A DNA stretch of 64,000 nt from Verpa conica (lineage: Eukaryota; Ascomycota; Pezizomycetes; Pezizales; Morchellaceae), in assembly GCA_033030425.1 (NCBI GenBank), contig JAUFSD010000017.1:930001-994000 (forward strand). Direction: 5' to 3'. The notes beneath the pieces are model-generated. The model worked only from the letters and a program-made list of their open reading frames with translations, did not search any database and was not told where the DNA came from. Below, piece after piece: positions 46,486 through 57,908 of the stretch (its first letter is position 1; each line of letters opens with the position of its first letter). The translations under genes were made by a program, and so were the position numbers.

Positions 46486-48353
46486 ATGAGGGGTGAAGTA
46501 AGTTGTTTTCCTGGATTTTCTAGTAATGATCATCTATCTGCCCCTCGCATATCTTGTCGCTTATGATGATACTATTCATGATCCATCCATCACAGCTCAT
46601 CCTTAGTGAATAATAACGCACGTTCCGTCATCTAACTCCAGCCTTTTCTTACTCGTAGATCCTCCACGTTCACGTCGGCCAGGCCGGTGTGCAGTTAGGG
46701 AACAGTGCGTGGGAACTGTAGGCTTAGCTTTATACAGTCCTTTCCACCGTGGGACACTGGTGTGACTCTGTGGTTCTTTAGGTACCTTCTGGAACATGGG
46801 TTGGCGATGGACGGACGTCCAGACCCAAATACGACAGCTGATGGTGGTGGATCTTATGAAACTTTCTTCACCGATGCAGGCAACGGAAAATACGTGCCCC
46901 GTTCAATTTTCGTTGACCTAGACCCCTCGGTTAGTTTTCTTTTTATTATTATTAAATATAAGATAGTTACTAATGCACTATGCATGCAGCCTATTGATGA
47001 GATTCGGACTGGTCGCTACCGCCAACTATTTCACCCCGATCTCCTAGTCAGTGGAAAGGAAGATGCAGCCAATAACTGTAAATAAATTACTCTAGTGTTG
47101 AGAAGACAACTAAAAAGTTGACTAATGACTTTTGGCGTTTAGATGCCAGAGGGCACTACACGATTGGAAAGGAGATCTTGGAAAACGTGATAGACCGTAT
47201 TCGCCGCGTGGCCGACAATTGCTCTAGTCTCCAAGGATTCTTAGTCTTCCACTCCTTCGGTGGTGGTACTGGTTCTGGGTTTGGTGCTCTTCTTCTTGAG
47301 CGTCTCTCGGCGGACTTTGCCAAAAAGTCTAAGCTCGAATTCGCCGTGTACCCTGCCCCCCGCGTGAGTACTGCGGTCGTTGAGCCGTACAACGCAGTTT
47401 TGTCTACACACAGCACCATCGAAAATGCGGACTGTACCTTTCTTGTCGATAATGAAGCTGTCTATGATATCTGCAAGCGTAATCTTGACATCCCTCGTCC
47501 CGATCACGACTCTCTCAATCGCTTGATTGCACAAGTTGTATCCTCAATCACTTCTTCCCTACGGTTTGATGGGGCCCTCAATGTGGACCTGGGCGAATTC
47601 CAAACAAATTTAGTTCCTTATCCTCGTAAGTAACCCCCCATTATTATTAGTAGTAGTAAGCTTACTAAACCAAAATATTTAGGTATTCATTACCCATTGA
47701 TCAGCTATGCACCTGTCATCTCGGCAGCTAAGAGCTCCCATGAGTCTTTCAAGGTGTCAGAATTAACATTTCAATGTTTCGAGCCTAATAACCAGATGGT
47801 TGTCTGTGACCCTAGGAAGGGAAAATATATGGCTGTTGCTCTGCTATACCGTGGCGATGTTGTGCCCCGCGAATGCACTCTTGCTGTAGCTACAGTAAAG
47901 GCCAAATCTAGCTTTAACCTTGTAGAGTGGTGCCCTACCGGATTCAGTAAGCTAATATCTCTATACTTATTTTGGAGGGCTAAATAGCTAACTATGTTCT
48001 AGAACTTGGTATTAATTGCCAGAAGCCGATGTGTGTCCCAGGAGGCGAGCTTGCACCTGTCGACCGTTCGGTCAGTATGCTCTCAAACACTACTGCGATC
48101 GCCGAAGCGTGGTCGAGGCTTAACCATAATTTTGACCTCATGTATGCAAAACGAGCTTTTGTTCATTGGTATGTTGGGGAGGGTATGGAGGAGGGCGAGT
48201 TCTCTGAGGCAAGGGAGGATCTAGCAGCGCTTGAAAAGGGTGAGTTAAACCTAAATATTTAAGCCGGGAGTTCAATTTTGCTAATGCCTTATATTAGATT
48301 ATGAGGAAGTTGCAATGGACAGTGTTCCCGAGGGGGATGATGCTGAGTATTAG
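46486..48353 (+). CDS. TUB1: Alpha-tubulin
   Basis: GTP-binding subunit of microtubules. Eight exons, 46486-46497, 46659-46717, 46782-46929, 46990-47077, 47143-47625, 47683-47946, 48003-48239 and 48298-48353, give 448 residues, the expected length. Exon 1 is only 12 nt (MRGE) and is followed by [15 protein letters not shown]. Hallmarks are [17 protein letters not shown] (tubulin signature), [20 protein letters not shown] (with the alpha-specific catalytic Glu that drives hydrolysis on beta) and [10 protein letters not shown]. The C-terminus EGDDAEY ends in the detyrosinatable Tyr. The K40 acetylation loop has no lysine ([12 protein letters not shown]). Every intron has a GTA/GTT/GTG donor and AG acceptor, and all joins restore conserved residues. 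MPS1 follows 677 bp downstream. Confidence 0.97.
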
Positions 48354-49030
48354 TAGCGTAACACACATAGTACTGCTTATAAGTGTTGAGGTGGACACTA
48401 CTCTTTCTACTTTTCTTTTCAAAACAACACCCCTTTGCTTACTGTAGGCGTTAAGAGAAACAATACCCCTGTACTCTAAAGTTCACATGGAGATTTGACT
48501 ATTTACAATACCGTATTGTATTGGAAAGGTAGAGACTTTGGTTTTACTATTTAGCGAAGCGTTTCTATATCATGTTTTAGCTAGACCTATCCATAAGACT
48601 CTCAAACTTGTCCAACCAGGAGTACATGTAGTTTCGTATATCTGTACTTTAGCTGCAGCGTGTATGGGCAGTTAGAGGCTGCATGGGGAAGGATGACTGT
48701 TGCATTGGGCATTGCGTTGCACAAGGAGCCCTGAAAGTTGCTACGGCAACGCCATACCAGCCCTTTCAACTCTTTTCAACACTTACCGCACCCTCACGTA
48801 GGCCGTAAACAAAGCACCAACCCCGTCCTCGCTTCCACCCTTCTTTCCCCCCTTCTTCTTCCCCAGCACACGACAAACAGTATCTCACCAACGACCAGCA
48901 TCGCCGTCCTACTAACCTCACATTAAGTGGAATCCGTGATAATACCACATGTCGCTAGTCGACTTTGTTTAGGAAGTTATTTCTTTAATCGACAAAGAAT
49001 ATCCGTCACGCCCCTAGAATTAAATTCTGC
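48354..49030 (+). promoter_or_regulatory. TUB1 3' flank and MPS1 promoter region
   Basis: 677 bp between two same-strand genes. A pyrimidine-rich stretch (48820-48870) lies in the probable MPS1 promoter. No specific site is identified. Confidence 0.4.
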
Positions 49031-51583
49031 ATGTCAAAAATGTCAGTGACCGCTACAACTGTTTCCACCCCATCCCCGCTTGCAGCCCTAAACCGTCCCG
49101 CAAGACAAAGACGCCAAAGTCCATATCTTTCTCACTCACGACGGAGTTCGCCCCTCTCAATTGCAACAAAAGGAAGTATGAACGATACCGATGACGAAGA
49201 CGACGATGGTGGAAAGGCCCCACAACTTAGTGCTTTGGCACGAATGCTTCTAGATGATTTTCCTGAATCTGAGCCCTCGGAGAAAGGAACTAAAACTTCC
49301 GTTCCTGAACCTCAGCCTGAGCCTGAACCAGTTGTCTCGAGGAAAAGACTCAGCTGGAGTCAGTCTCCTCCCCCAGCTACCGATGAATACCAGGCACGAC
49401 AAGAAGAGCCGTATACATGCAGGAGGAGTGCGAGCCCTGAATATGCTGCCGCTCGCGAGTTGGTTACACCTGCCCCTGGGAGATATTCGCGTCGAGTGTA
49501 TAGTGGCCATAATTCTGGCGGTTCTTCTGGGAACTCTGAAGAACTGAAGCAGGAGGCCGAGGGCCGTAATTATGGGTATGGGAGTATTGTTAGACCAAAT
49601 ACAAACCAGCAAACTATGACGATAATACAGCCATCAACTACAGCTTCTGCAATCCGCTGGAAACGCGCTGGTCGAGGATTATTGGGTGGATTGGCTGGGC
49701 CCCCGAGGAGAGGGCCAAGGAGGGGGAGTGATCAACAAGATGGAGAGGGATATGATGGATATACTATTGGCGAGGATGCCGAGGGTGGAAACAGCCCCAC
49801 AGAGATTAAGGAGAGTGATGAACCTAGTTCAGGTTCCAGCTCAAAAGGCTTCAATGGAACTACAACTATGCGTGAAGAGACCCCTGTTGGTGAGGCATCT
49901 TTCTCGATGATGTCAAGGAGGTCTAGAAGGTCGAGCCCGGAGTCATCAATGCAGCAACAACCACGTCCGCTAAATGTCTATTCAAATACCCCGGAGGAAA
50001 CTCGATCCGGATCACCTGAAATCTCAAAGCGCTCCGGGTCTACATCTATGTCTCGCGCCGCTGCTGTCGCGGCGGCGGCAGCGGCTGTACCCCAGGTTAT
50101 TGCAGCTAAAGACAAGGAGAATATGCCGCCCCCGCCCACATTTCGTCGTCCTACATCTACTGCACCAACTTCAAAGAGGTTGGGCTTCGCAGAAGATATT
50201 AAACCCATCACATCTCGGGTTTCGCCTTCCGAAGAAAAGGACTATAAATCATTAGTCGCTACACCACCAGCTCATTCGCCAGAGAGGAAAAATATCCTTT
50301 CGATGAAGAGCAATAATACCCCACTGCGTCCGGCCCCTCCACCGCCGAAGATGTCGATGCTGGAGGCTGTTACTGCTAGTGCTGGGGCCTCGGCTACAGC
50401 ATCCCAACAGTCATCACGAAAGCAGCGATCTGTAGTCCAAGTAAATGGGAAGCCATACAGACGTCTAGATGCGATTGGTAAGGGTGGTTCTAGTAAGGTA
50501 TACAAAGTCATGGCCGAGAACTTCAAGATGCTCGCCATGAAGAAGGTCACATTTACAGCTCAGGACGGCGAGTCGGCGATTCGAGGGTACAAGGGGGAGA
50601 TCGACCTTTTGAGAAAATTGGCGCATGTAGATAGGGTGGTTCGGCTGTACGACTGGGAGATCAACGACGCAAAACATTGTTTAACTATGGTATGCTGCCT
50701 CACGAGCTTATTTTTAAAAAACAATTCCTAATCTAACTTGTTCTAGTTAATGGAATGTGGTGAAACCGATCTTGCCAAAGTTCTTACCCTAAGGCATGGA
50801 AATGAGGATTCCCAGATGGATGTCTCCTTCATCCGATATTATTGGCGCGAGATGCTTCTATGCGTCGAGTCTGTCCATAACCTTAACATTATTCACTCAG
50901 ATTTGAAACCCGCAAACTTCCTCCTCGTTCAGGGCCGACTCAAACTCATTGATTTTGGTATCGCGAATGCAATCGAAGATGATACTGTCAATGTCCACCG
51001 TGAATCACAAGTCGGAACCTTGAACTACATGTCTCCGGAAGCCATCATCGATATTAATGCCTCTTCCGGAAAGGCCATGGCTAGTGTCGGCGCGCCTAGA
51101 CTTATGAAACTCGGAGCACCTAGCGATGTCTGGAGTTTAGGGTGCATCCTTTACCAGATGACTTACGGCCGGGGTCCGTTCGCACATCTTACCTCAATAT
51201 ACCAAAAAATAAACGCTATCCCAGACCCCAACTACCCAATCGAGTATCCATCAACGGGTATCGGCGGGGCGCCAGTCCCGATTTCGTTAATCAATACTAT
51301 TAAAGGGTGCCTCGCGAGAGATAAGAATGAAAGGCCGACAATCTGCCAGCTATTATCATACGATGATCCTTTCTTAAACCCTGATACATATAGTGACAGC
51401 AAGCCTGTGAAGGATGGTGTCGTAGATGTCAGCTTAGATATGCTGAGGCTGTTACTAGAGAATACAGTTGATCATGTTGCACAGAATGGGGTCCCGGATA
51501 GGGATCATACCGCGGCGTGGGCGAAGGATGTGTATTCAAAGCTAGAAAAGAGAATGCTAGAGTCGAGAGGAGGTAAACGTTAG
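49031..51583 (+). CDS. MPS1: Spindle-checkpoint kinase Mps1/TTK
   Basis: Dual-specificity kinase that recruits Bub/Mad proteins to unattached kinetochores and acts in spindle-pole or kinetochore assembly. Exons 49031-50689 and 50747-51583 give 831 residues. The first ~470 residues are low-complexity, Ser/Pro/Arg-rich, with a poly-Ala run near 340-350. The kinase domain is at about 475-780. The glycine loop is AIGKGGSSKVYKV, the catalytic lysine is in LAMKKVTF, the Mps1-typical catalytic loop is HSDLKPANFLL, then DFGIA, the activation segment ESQVGTLNYMSPEA and DVWSLGCILYQM. The intron lies between LTM and LMECGE, right at the hinge. The two-ATG start (MSKM) is uncertain by a few residues. No kinase residue is missing. 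Confidence 0.95.
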
Positions 51584-52266
51584 TAATAAGCTCGTAGGTG
51601 AGATTTGCACGCAAGCTAAGGCGATTTTTGTTTTCTTTTTCGTTGTGCATGATAAGATGAAGATGGTGTATTTTATGTCTCCCCCTTTCTTTATCCCTCC
51701 CCTATTTCTTCTTTGGTTTGTATACATACCCGGTTTTGTCATTTTTTGGTGGGAGTCGTTTTTTTTTTCTTTTGGGCTTGGTTTGGCTTACATCCCTTCT
51801 TTTCTTGCATTATTTCTCGGTCACTTTATGATATTGAATTATGACTTTTTTATTTCCCTATAGTCTTTTTACCCTCCAGTTTGGGCTTCTTTCTTTCTTG
51901 CGTGTATATGGTTGTTGACGAAGTGTTCGTCTTTCCTTGTTTATTACTATTATTATCAAGCACCCGGCGTGGCTTATACACTAGCCTAGGGAGTTCTTTA
52001 TTTTTCCCTTTATTGAGTAGGGATAGCAAAAAACGTATGATTAGGGCTAGGGATAATTGAGTAGGTCAATGTTAATCCAACCCTTCTATATAGACTTAAT
52101 ATAAAGCAAAAAGTCGATGATGGGGTTTGTAGAGCCTGGATATTGCTACCATACAAGCACGTTTGATCCATCAGTGCTTAGACAAGAGCGCTTTGATATC
52201 TCGGCATGAACCGAGAATAGGGGCTGTATCTAATAGCTAGACAACAGAGTATGTCCCTGCTCCCCA
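51584..52266. other. T-rich MPS1 3' flank
   Basis: About 680 bp with strong T-rich composition on the plus strand (51700-52000). No gene is visible. The frame 51645-51863 is an artefact of T-richness (Phe/Leu/Ile). Confidence 0.5.
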
Positions 52267-52750
52267 ATGGCCATGCTCCTAATGGCTCATCTAAACATAC
52301 TACCGTCTAATGTTCCTCCTCCAACAGAAAACCTAGCTACATGTAATCCCGAAACAACTCCCAAGAGACCCGCAGCAGAGCCCTCACAAACCCAGCAAAG
52401 CTCTTGGTCGGCTCATCCTTCCAGCCCCAGTCCTGCCCTCGCCCCCGCCCCTGTCCACGTGCAAACACCCGATACAAACACTTATATACAAAAAGTACAT
52501 GCTACACCCTTATAGCAGATAGAGATACTAAGCTACAATCTAGATATCAGCAGAGAGACTTGAGGCTCTGAGAAAGGAGAAGAACAATACACGGATACGG
52601 AAGTCAAGGCAGAGAAAGAAGGATAGAGATATTGCGAGTAGATTGAGGGGTCTTGATGGTGAGTTTATTGCCTTCTTTTCTTCATTGGTAGTGAGGTTCT
52701 GATGTATGTATAGGAAGGGTACTTAGGAAAGATAGACCGTGGGTATAAGG
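52267..52750 (+). CDS. Possible small gene or remnant with basic K/R-rich segment
   Basis: A Pro/Ser-rich frame (52267-52515) is followed near 52540-52660 by a strongly basic, helix-prone segment in another frame: AERLEALRKEKNN then RIRKSRQRKKDRDIASRL. It ends at a good donor (GTGAGT) and rejoins after a short intron to RVLRKDRPWV and a stop near 52750. The basic part loosely recalls fungal DUF3020 or transcription-factor basic regions. I could not find a splice that joins the first frame to the basic exon convincingly. It may be a small nuclear protein or a pseudogene, so the boundaries are guesses. Confidence 0.3.
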
Positions 52751-53090
52751 ATATACATACCTGTGTTTGGATGCATGATTATGGCATTGGTTGACCAGTA
52801 CCAACAATATTCCTCTGGGTTAATCGATACCGATAATTAGATAATGGTATATACATGATATCTTTCACACAAGCTGCCCAAGATAGCAGCCACACAGGAG
52901 GTAGACGGTCAATCGAGATTCAAGCAGAGAGTAGTGATTGTGTGACCGCTAGGAGAATAGGGGGATCCTGGGTATCTTTTCGAGACGGAATAAGAAATTA
53001 TTATAATTTTACTTTTGGTTTTGTTCTGTTTTATTTTGGGTGCGTTAGTCCGAATATCTTAGCCTCAGGGCTCCATGTGTTTACACGCTT

Positions 53091-53125
53091 CATGTATTTA
53101 TGAATAATCATCATCATCATCATCC
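53091..53125 (+). repeat. Retroelement-type 3' tail (ATC)n, copy B
   Basis: CATGTATTTATGAATAAT followed by six ATC units. Upstream GTCCGAATATCTTAGCCT parallels GTCGAATACCATAGCCT before copy A at 13260. Confidence 0.55.
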
Positions 53126-53202
53126 ATGTGTTTACACGGTTATGCATGTTATGCAGGTGTGAGCGAGTGATATACGATGAGTCGCTTGGCAGGGTGCCTA
53201 CT

Positions 53203-53233
53203 AAATAATGAATGAATTAATTAATCATAAATA
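53203..53233 (-). repeat. Retroelement-type 3' tail, copy E
   Basis: On the minus strand, TATATTTATGATTAATTAAT then ATTCATTCAT. It faces copy B about 80 bp away. Confidence 0.45.
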
Positions 53234-53873
53234 TACTCCACTAAATAAATCTTGAGCCCCAGTCATAAAGGCAAGTCCTAATTCTTGATTTTCCTCCCGT
53301 GTGAATATAATATAAATTGATTATCTATAGCAGACAGCTAAGCCATAAGATAAGACCTCACGATACTATCAAAGCTAGGTAGTAAACAGGAACGCATTAG
53401 CCAAACCCAAATACACCCCAAGGAAATCTAGACAGAAGTACTAAGGTCAATACCAATACTCACTATAAAAATTACAGAGCGAAATAGATCATCAACGTGA
53501 TATAAGCTAATAGATTTGATATAAAGGTAATCTGCCAAGCCTATTTTCGGGGGACACTCATAATCTATGAGTACAAGTAACGTTTACACAATGTTTCTAT
53601 AACACCACTCTTTAACTAGAACCACAGTCCTAAAGTCTTTTTTTGGAAGCCCTAGAGTTCTTATAGAGTACTCTAGCTGGTACTCAGGTCTATTCACTGC
53701 ATGTCTTGCCTACTCAAGAGTCTTTGTTGTAACGACCGTTGTACCTGTATATCAGTTTAGTGTGGCCTCCCCGTGGAGTCTTGGCGCACACAAAACCCCG
53801 GAAGAAAAAAACCCTTCAAATTTAGGAACCCATTTCTCACTCCCACCATAGTTACGACTCTACCGCCAACAAA

Positions 53874-56800
53874 ATGACCCGCACAACAAACCGCTCACGA
53901 GCGCGTAAAAACCCAAAGAGTCGCTCCTTAAATGCATTCTCAATCGCTCAATCGCAAATCACAGAGAAATCATTGATCCCTAAGCACCGACTCGGACAAG
54001 CCCCTCCCTCAGGTAAGAAACGTGCGCGCAGAGATGAAGATGAAGATAGCGATGGAGATGAGGGGCCGAAGAGTCAGCGTGCTAGGAGGGATGATGGGAG
54101 TATAGATGGTGGGAGTGACTCTGATGGTGGGCATTGGAAGGTGGGGGTTGGTAGTGATGATGAGAGTGATATTGATTCAGATGAGGCGATGGGGGAAAGT
54201 GATGAGGAGCGGTTCGCCGACTTTACATTTAGGGGGAGTAGTTCTACAGGGAAGGCAAAGAGGAAGGGGGAGGGGGAGGGAGAGAGCGAGGAAGAGGAAG
54301 AGGAAGATGACGAGTCGGAGGAGGATGGCGAGGACTTTATCAATCTCTCTGAAATGCTTGATAGAGCGACCCCAAGCGACGACGACCAAGATGACATAAA
54401 ATCCCCCAAGAATAAATTGAAACCCAAGAAACGTGCAGCGCCCGAGTCAGGGTCAGAAGAGGATGAAGACCAAGACGAAGATGACTCCATGTCCTCCGCA
54501 GACGATGAGTCCTTGGATGGCAATGACTCTGATATAGACTCTTTCACACACTTCTCGGAGGAGGGCGACACCCCCGAAGACCCCATAAAACTCGCCGCCC
54601 TTCAATCCCTCATCACCTCCCTTCCTTCCAGCACTGGGCCTACTACAAAGCGTATCCGCCTCGATGATCCTAATGAAGGAAAGGCCCCAAACGAATATAA
54701 CCTTTCAATTAGCTCAGCCTCCCAAAAGCTCACGATCAATGACCTAATGCCATCTATTACCGACCCGAAGCTTAAGAAAGCACTTAAGGTCCTCACCGAC
54801 ACTACCCCCGTAGGCACCAAAAATTTTGGGGTCCAAGGAAGGCTTTCAGCACCATTAGCTAAACGCCAACAAGACAGGATTGACCGTGCTGCGGCATATA
54901 TTAAGACCAATGAGACGCTTGGGCGCTGGGTCGACACAGTTAAAGCCAACCGCGAAGCCGATCACCTCTACTTCCCACTCGCGAACGCACCTAGTGCACC
55001 TATAAAGGCTCCCAACCGACTCCTATCGATCACAGCCGCGAACTCAACCCCACTTACAGCCCTCGAAGCTACAATTTCTGGAATTCTACAGGACTCAAAC
55101 ATGGTCTCTGAAAAGCGGATCAAGGAGTTTGAAGATCTCAAAACCAACAAGCTTTCCATCGAAGAGGTCCAAAAGCGGACTGCAGAGCTTAGGATAGCGA
55201 GAGAGCTACTTTACAGGGAAGAGGTGAAGGCGAAGCGGATAAAAAAGATCAAGTCAAAAGCATATCACCGTATCCACAAGAAAGAGCGTATGCAGCAAGA
55301 GAAAGCGATCGAGGAAGCTCTTACGCTCGAGAAGGGTGATATCCTAGATGAAGAGGAGATCATAGAACAAGAACGCAAGCGTGCCGAGGAGCGCATGACA
55401 CTGCGACATAAGCAGAGTAAGTGGGCTAGTGGAATGAAAGAGTCTGGTCGCAACGTATGGGACAAGGAAGTCCATGATGGTGCAATCGAGATGGCACGGC
55501 GCTCAGAGGAGCTCAAGAGACGTATCCAAGGGAAAGATGTACACGACAACGGTAGTGAATCGGGCGAGAGTAGTAGTGAGATTGATGAAGATGAGTTTGA
55601 TGAAGAGGGGGTAGATATAAGGAAGAAGTTGCTGAAGGATATTGAAAAGGCAGAGGCTCCGCTAGGAGTTACGCCTGATGGGGCGGGGAAGAAGTTAGGG
55701 AAACGTTTAATGGGTATGAAGTTTATGCAGAATGCGGAAGCTTCCAGGAAGAAGGATAATGATGCTGCACTGGAAGAACTTAGGAACTCACTAGAAAATG
55801 GAGAAAGGATGAGTTGCGATGAGGAAAGCGAAGAAGAACCCAAGCAGGCCGGCGGCAGGATGGCCTTCAAGCCTGGGAAGAGAGATGATAAACGAGCCGC
55901 TCCCCAAACCGATAGATCTGAGTTCGAAGAGGAGAACATAAGTGATCCTAGGGAACAGGAGGATGACAAAGATATATTATTTATCAATAAACCTTCTACA
56001 GACCTAGCCCCACTCAGGAACCCATTCTCGGCACCAAAAACTACTACCGGAAAGGCCGGAGGCAAACATATTTCATTTGGGGCTAGAAAAGACGATGATT
56101 CAGGACTGGAAGCAAACCCTTGGCTCACTCAAGACTCAAATTCAACCCTTGTCAAGCCCAAACAACGAGCCCTGGTCCCCGGAAAACAAGAATCTAAAGC
56201 TGAACGCGCAAAAAAGAAACTTTCTAAAAACAAAAAGGCTACCATGAAAAACAGCAACCCCTCTAACAGCGAGGAGGTCGAAATCGACACCTCCGTAACT
56301 CTCAAATTAGCATCCAGGAAGCTTGCCAACCTAGATGGCGACTATGAGGGCGATGAAGTAGATGATAAGGAGATAAATCTTATCCCTACGAAAGAGGGGG
56401 GGGGAGACAGAAACCAAAGAGAGTTGGTGAAGCGTGCGTTTGCGGGTGACAATGTGGTGATAGAATTCTTAAAGGAGAAGAACCAAGTCATTGAGGATGA
56501 AGGCGATAAGGTTATTGATCAAACTTTACCAGGCTGGGGAAGTTGGACGGGACAGGGGCTTAATTCGAAGAGGTATAAGGGAACCCCCAAAAAGCAGTTC
56601 CTTAAGACTATTCAAGGCATTTCACAGGATAAGAGGAAGGATGCGAAACTAGCTAAAGTTATAATTAACGAGAAGCGGATCAAAAAGGCATTTCACCCCA
56701 TAATTTCTCTATCATTCTATGTACTAACAATAACATAGAACATTAAATATAACGCCTCAAACCTCCCACACCCCTTTGAGACTAAACAGCAATACGAGCG

Positions 56801-56924
56801 AAGTCTCCGTGTTCCAATTGGGCCGGAGTGGGCCACGAAGGCGACATTTCAGGACTCGACTACGCCGAGGGTTATGGTCAAGAAAGGAGTTGTTGTGGAG
56901 GCTATCTCAGTACCTTTCAATTAA
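53874..56924 (+). CDS. UTP14: SSU processome protein Utp14
   Basis: U3 snoRNP-associated protein of the small-subunit processome that activates the helicase Dhr1 during 18S rRNA maturation. Exon 1 (53874-56687) and exon 2 (56739-56924) give 999 residues. Features in order are a basic N-terminus with SLIPKHRLGQ, an acidic Asp/Glu/Ser stretch at about 55-235 and the Utp14 core (LSAPLAKRQQDRIDRAAAY, KRIKKIKSKAYHRIHKKE). Next come MTLRHKQSKWASGMKESGRN, the NPWL motif (EANPWLTQ) and the C-terminal LPGWGSWTGQGL. The C-terminal exon supplies PHPFETKQQYERSLRVPIGP and TPRVMVKKGVVVEAI, required by the family. The 51-nt intron begins with GC, not GT. Without splicing, the protein ends 17 codons later and loses this conserved tail. 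Confidence 0.95.
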
Positions 56925-57754
56925 CCGTATAAGGTGTTCTTGTTAGCATTTTTCTCTTTCCCTTTTAGTTTTAATATTTTTCTTTTGCTTCGGGATAGTA
57001 AGATTTTTTTTCCTGGAGTGTAAATATCCTGACGACAAATTATTTTAGATTTTAGTAATGAAGAATTCCATAACCCTCTGGAATTTATGTGGGTTAGAAG
57101 CACTTGTTTAGTTCCTAGTTGTGGCGACTTGAGATGAAGGAGTTTATGTAGGGCTGTGAAAAGTGATGCACATTGACACAAACACACAAACACACAAACA
57201 CACAAACACCTATATTTTATCAGAATAAAAAGTTAAGAGTGAATATGGATTTTAATAATACACCCCTCCTGTAGGATGGGATATCTGTTAACAAATATAT
57301 TAATTAAGTGAAATATAGCATGGGAGCGCCAACTTCAAGCTAGTGAATGAATAAATAGTGCATTCAGCCCTAAGTCTATGGTACTCGCACTCCACACTCT
57401 ATCAGAGATACTTACAAAACTTCACCCTTATAAGTGCGGAATACCCCAACCGACTCAAGACCAGCAAACATCACCAACTTCACTCCACCTCAGGTCCGTA
57501 CGCCCCATTTGGGCGTCAGGTGCTGGGGAAACTCTCCCTTGAAGCAGAAACCCACCCGCATGCCAAAAACTTCAACCTATTAAACACTAGTGGAATTGAT
57601 AAAAATGAATATTATTGGGGTTTCTTAACAGAACTAGATTCTACATGCTCTAGTTGACATTCATGTCTTTCATCATATCAATCAGTTATGCGGTTGTTGA
57701 TAACTAGGATTGTTTTCTGAAATGTATTACATCACTTTCCACAACCGTACATAC
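56925..57754. other. UTP14 3' flank
   Basis: 830 bp, AT-rich, with a (CACAAACA)n microsatellite at 57176-57209. The 99-codon frame at 57358-57657 shows no homology I recognise and is not called. Confidence 0.5.
57176..57209. repeat. Microsatellite (CACAAACA)n
   Basis: Four copies of an 8-bp unit, about 250 bp past the UTP14 stop codon. Confidence 0.9.
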
Positions 57755-57908
57755 TACAGTGGAACCTCGATAGTAGCATACGGTCGGGATTGAAATTTTG
57801 TGAATCGTTTATGCTGGTATCAAGGTTACGCCTTTAACGAGGTCGCCCAGCGCAAGATATTTATTGGGGGAACCGCAGAATCTATGCTACTATCGAGGTT
57901 ACAGTGTA
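57755..57908. mobile_element. Pogo/Fot1-type MITE with TA target duplication
   Basis: A 150-bp element between TA dinucleotides. The terminal repeat is CAGTGGAACCTCGATAGTAG on the left; the right end is its inverse (CTACTATCGAGGTTACAGTG) with two mismatches over 26 bp. CAGTGGAACCTCGATA-type ends are the hallmark of Tc1/mariner-pogo family elements. There is no coding capacity, so it would depend on a transposase elsewhere. The high similarity of the two ends suggests a fairly recent insertion. Confidence 0.85.

Larger units (their letters stand above)
52751..53873. other. AT-rich spacer with retroelement tails
   Basis: Contains two facing retroelement-type tails (53091-53125 plus, 53203-53233 minus) and otherwise only AT-rich sequence, then the UTP14 promoter. 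TGTTTACACG occurs twice (near 53078 and 53128). Confidence 0.5.

Noticed and set aside
54074..54586. 170-codon minus-strand frame rich in Ser
   Set aside because: Antisense of the acidic Asp/Glu/Ser stretch of UTP14; composition artefact.
55265..56128. 287-codon minus-strand frame
   Set aside because: Antisense shadow of UTP14 coding sequence; no family features.
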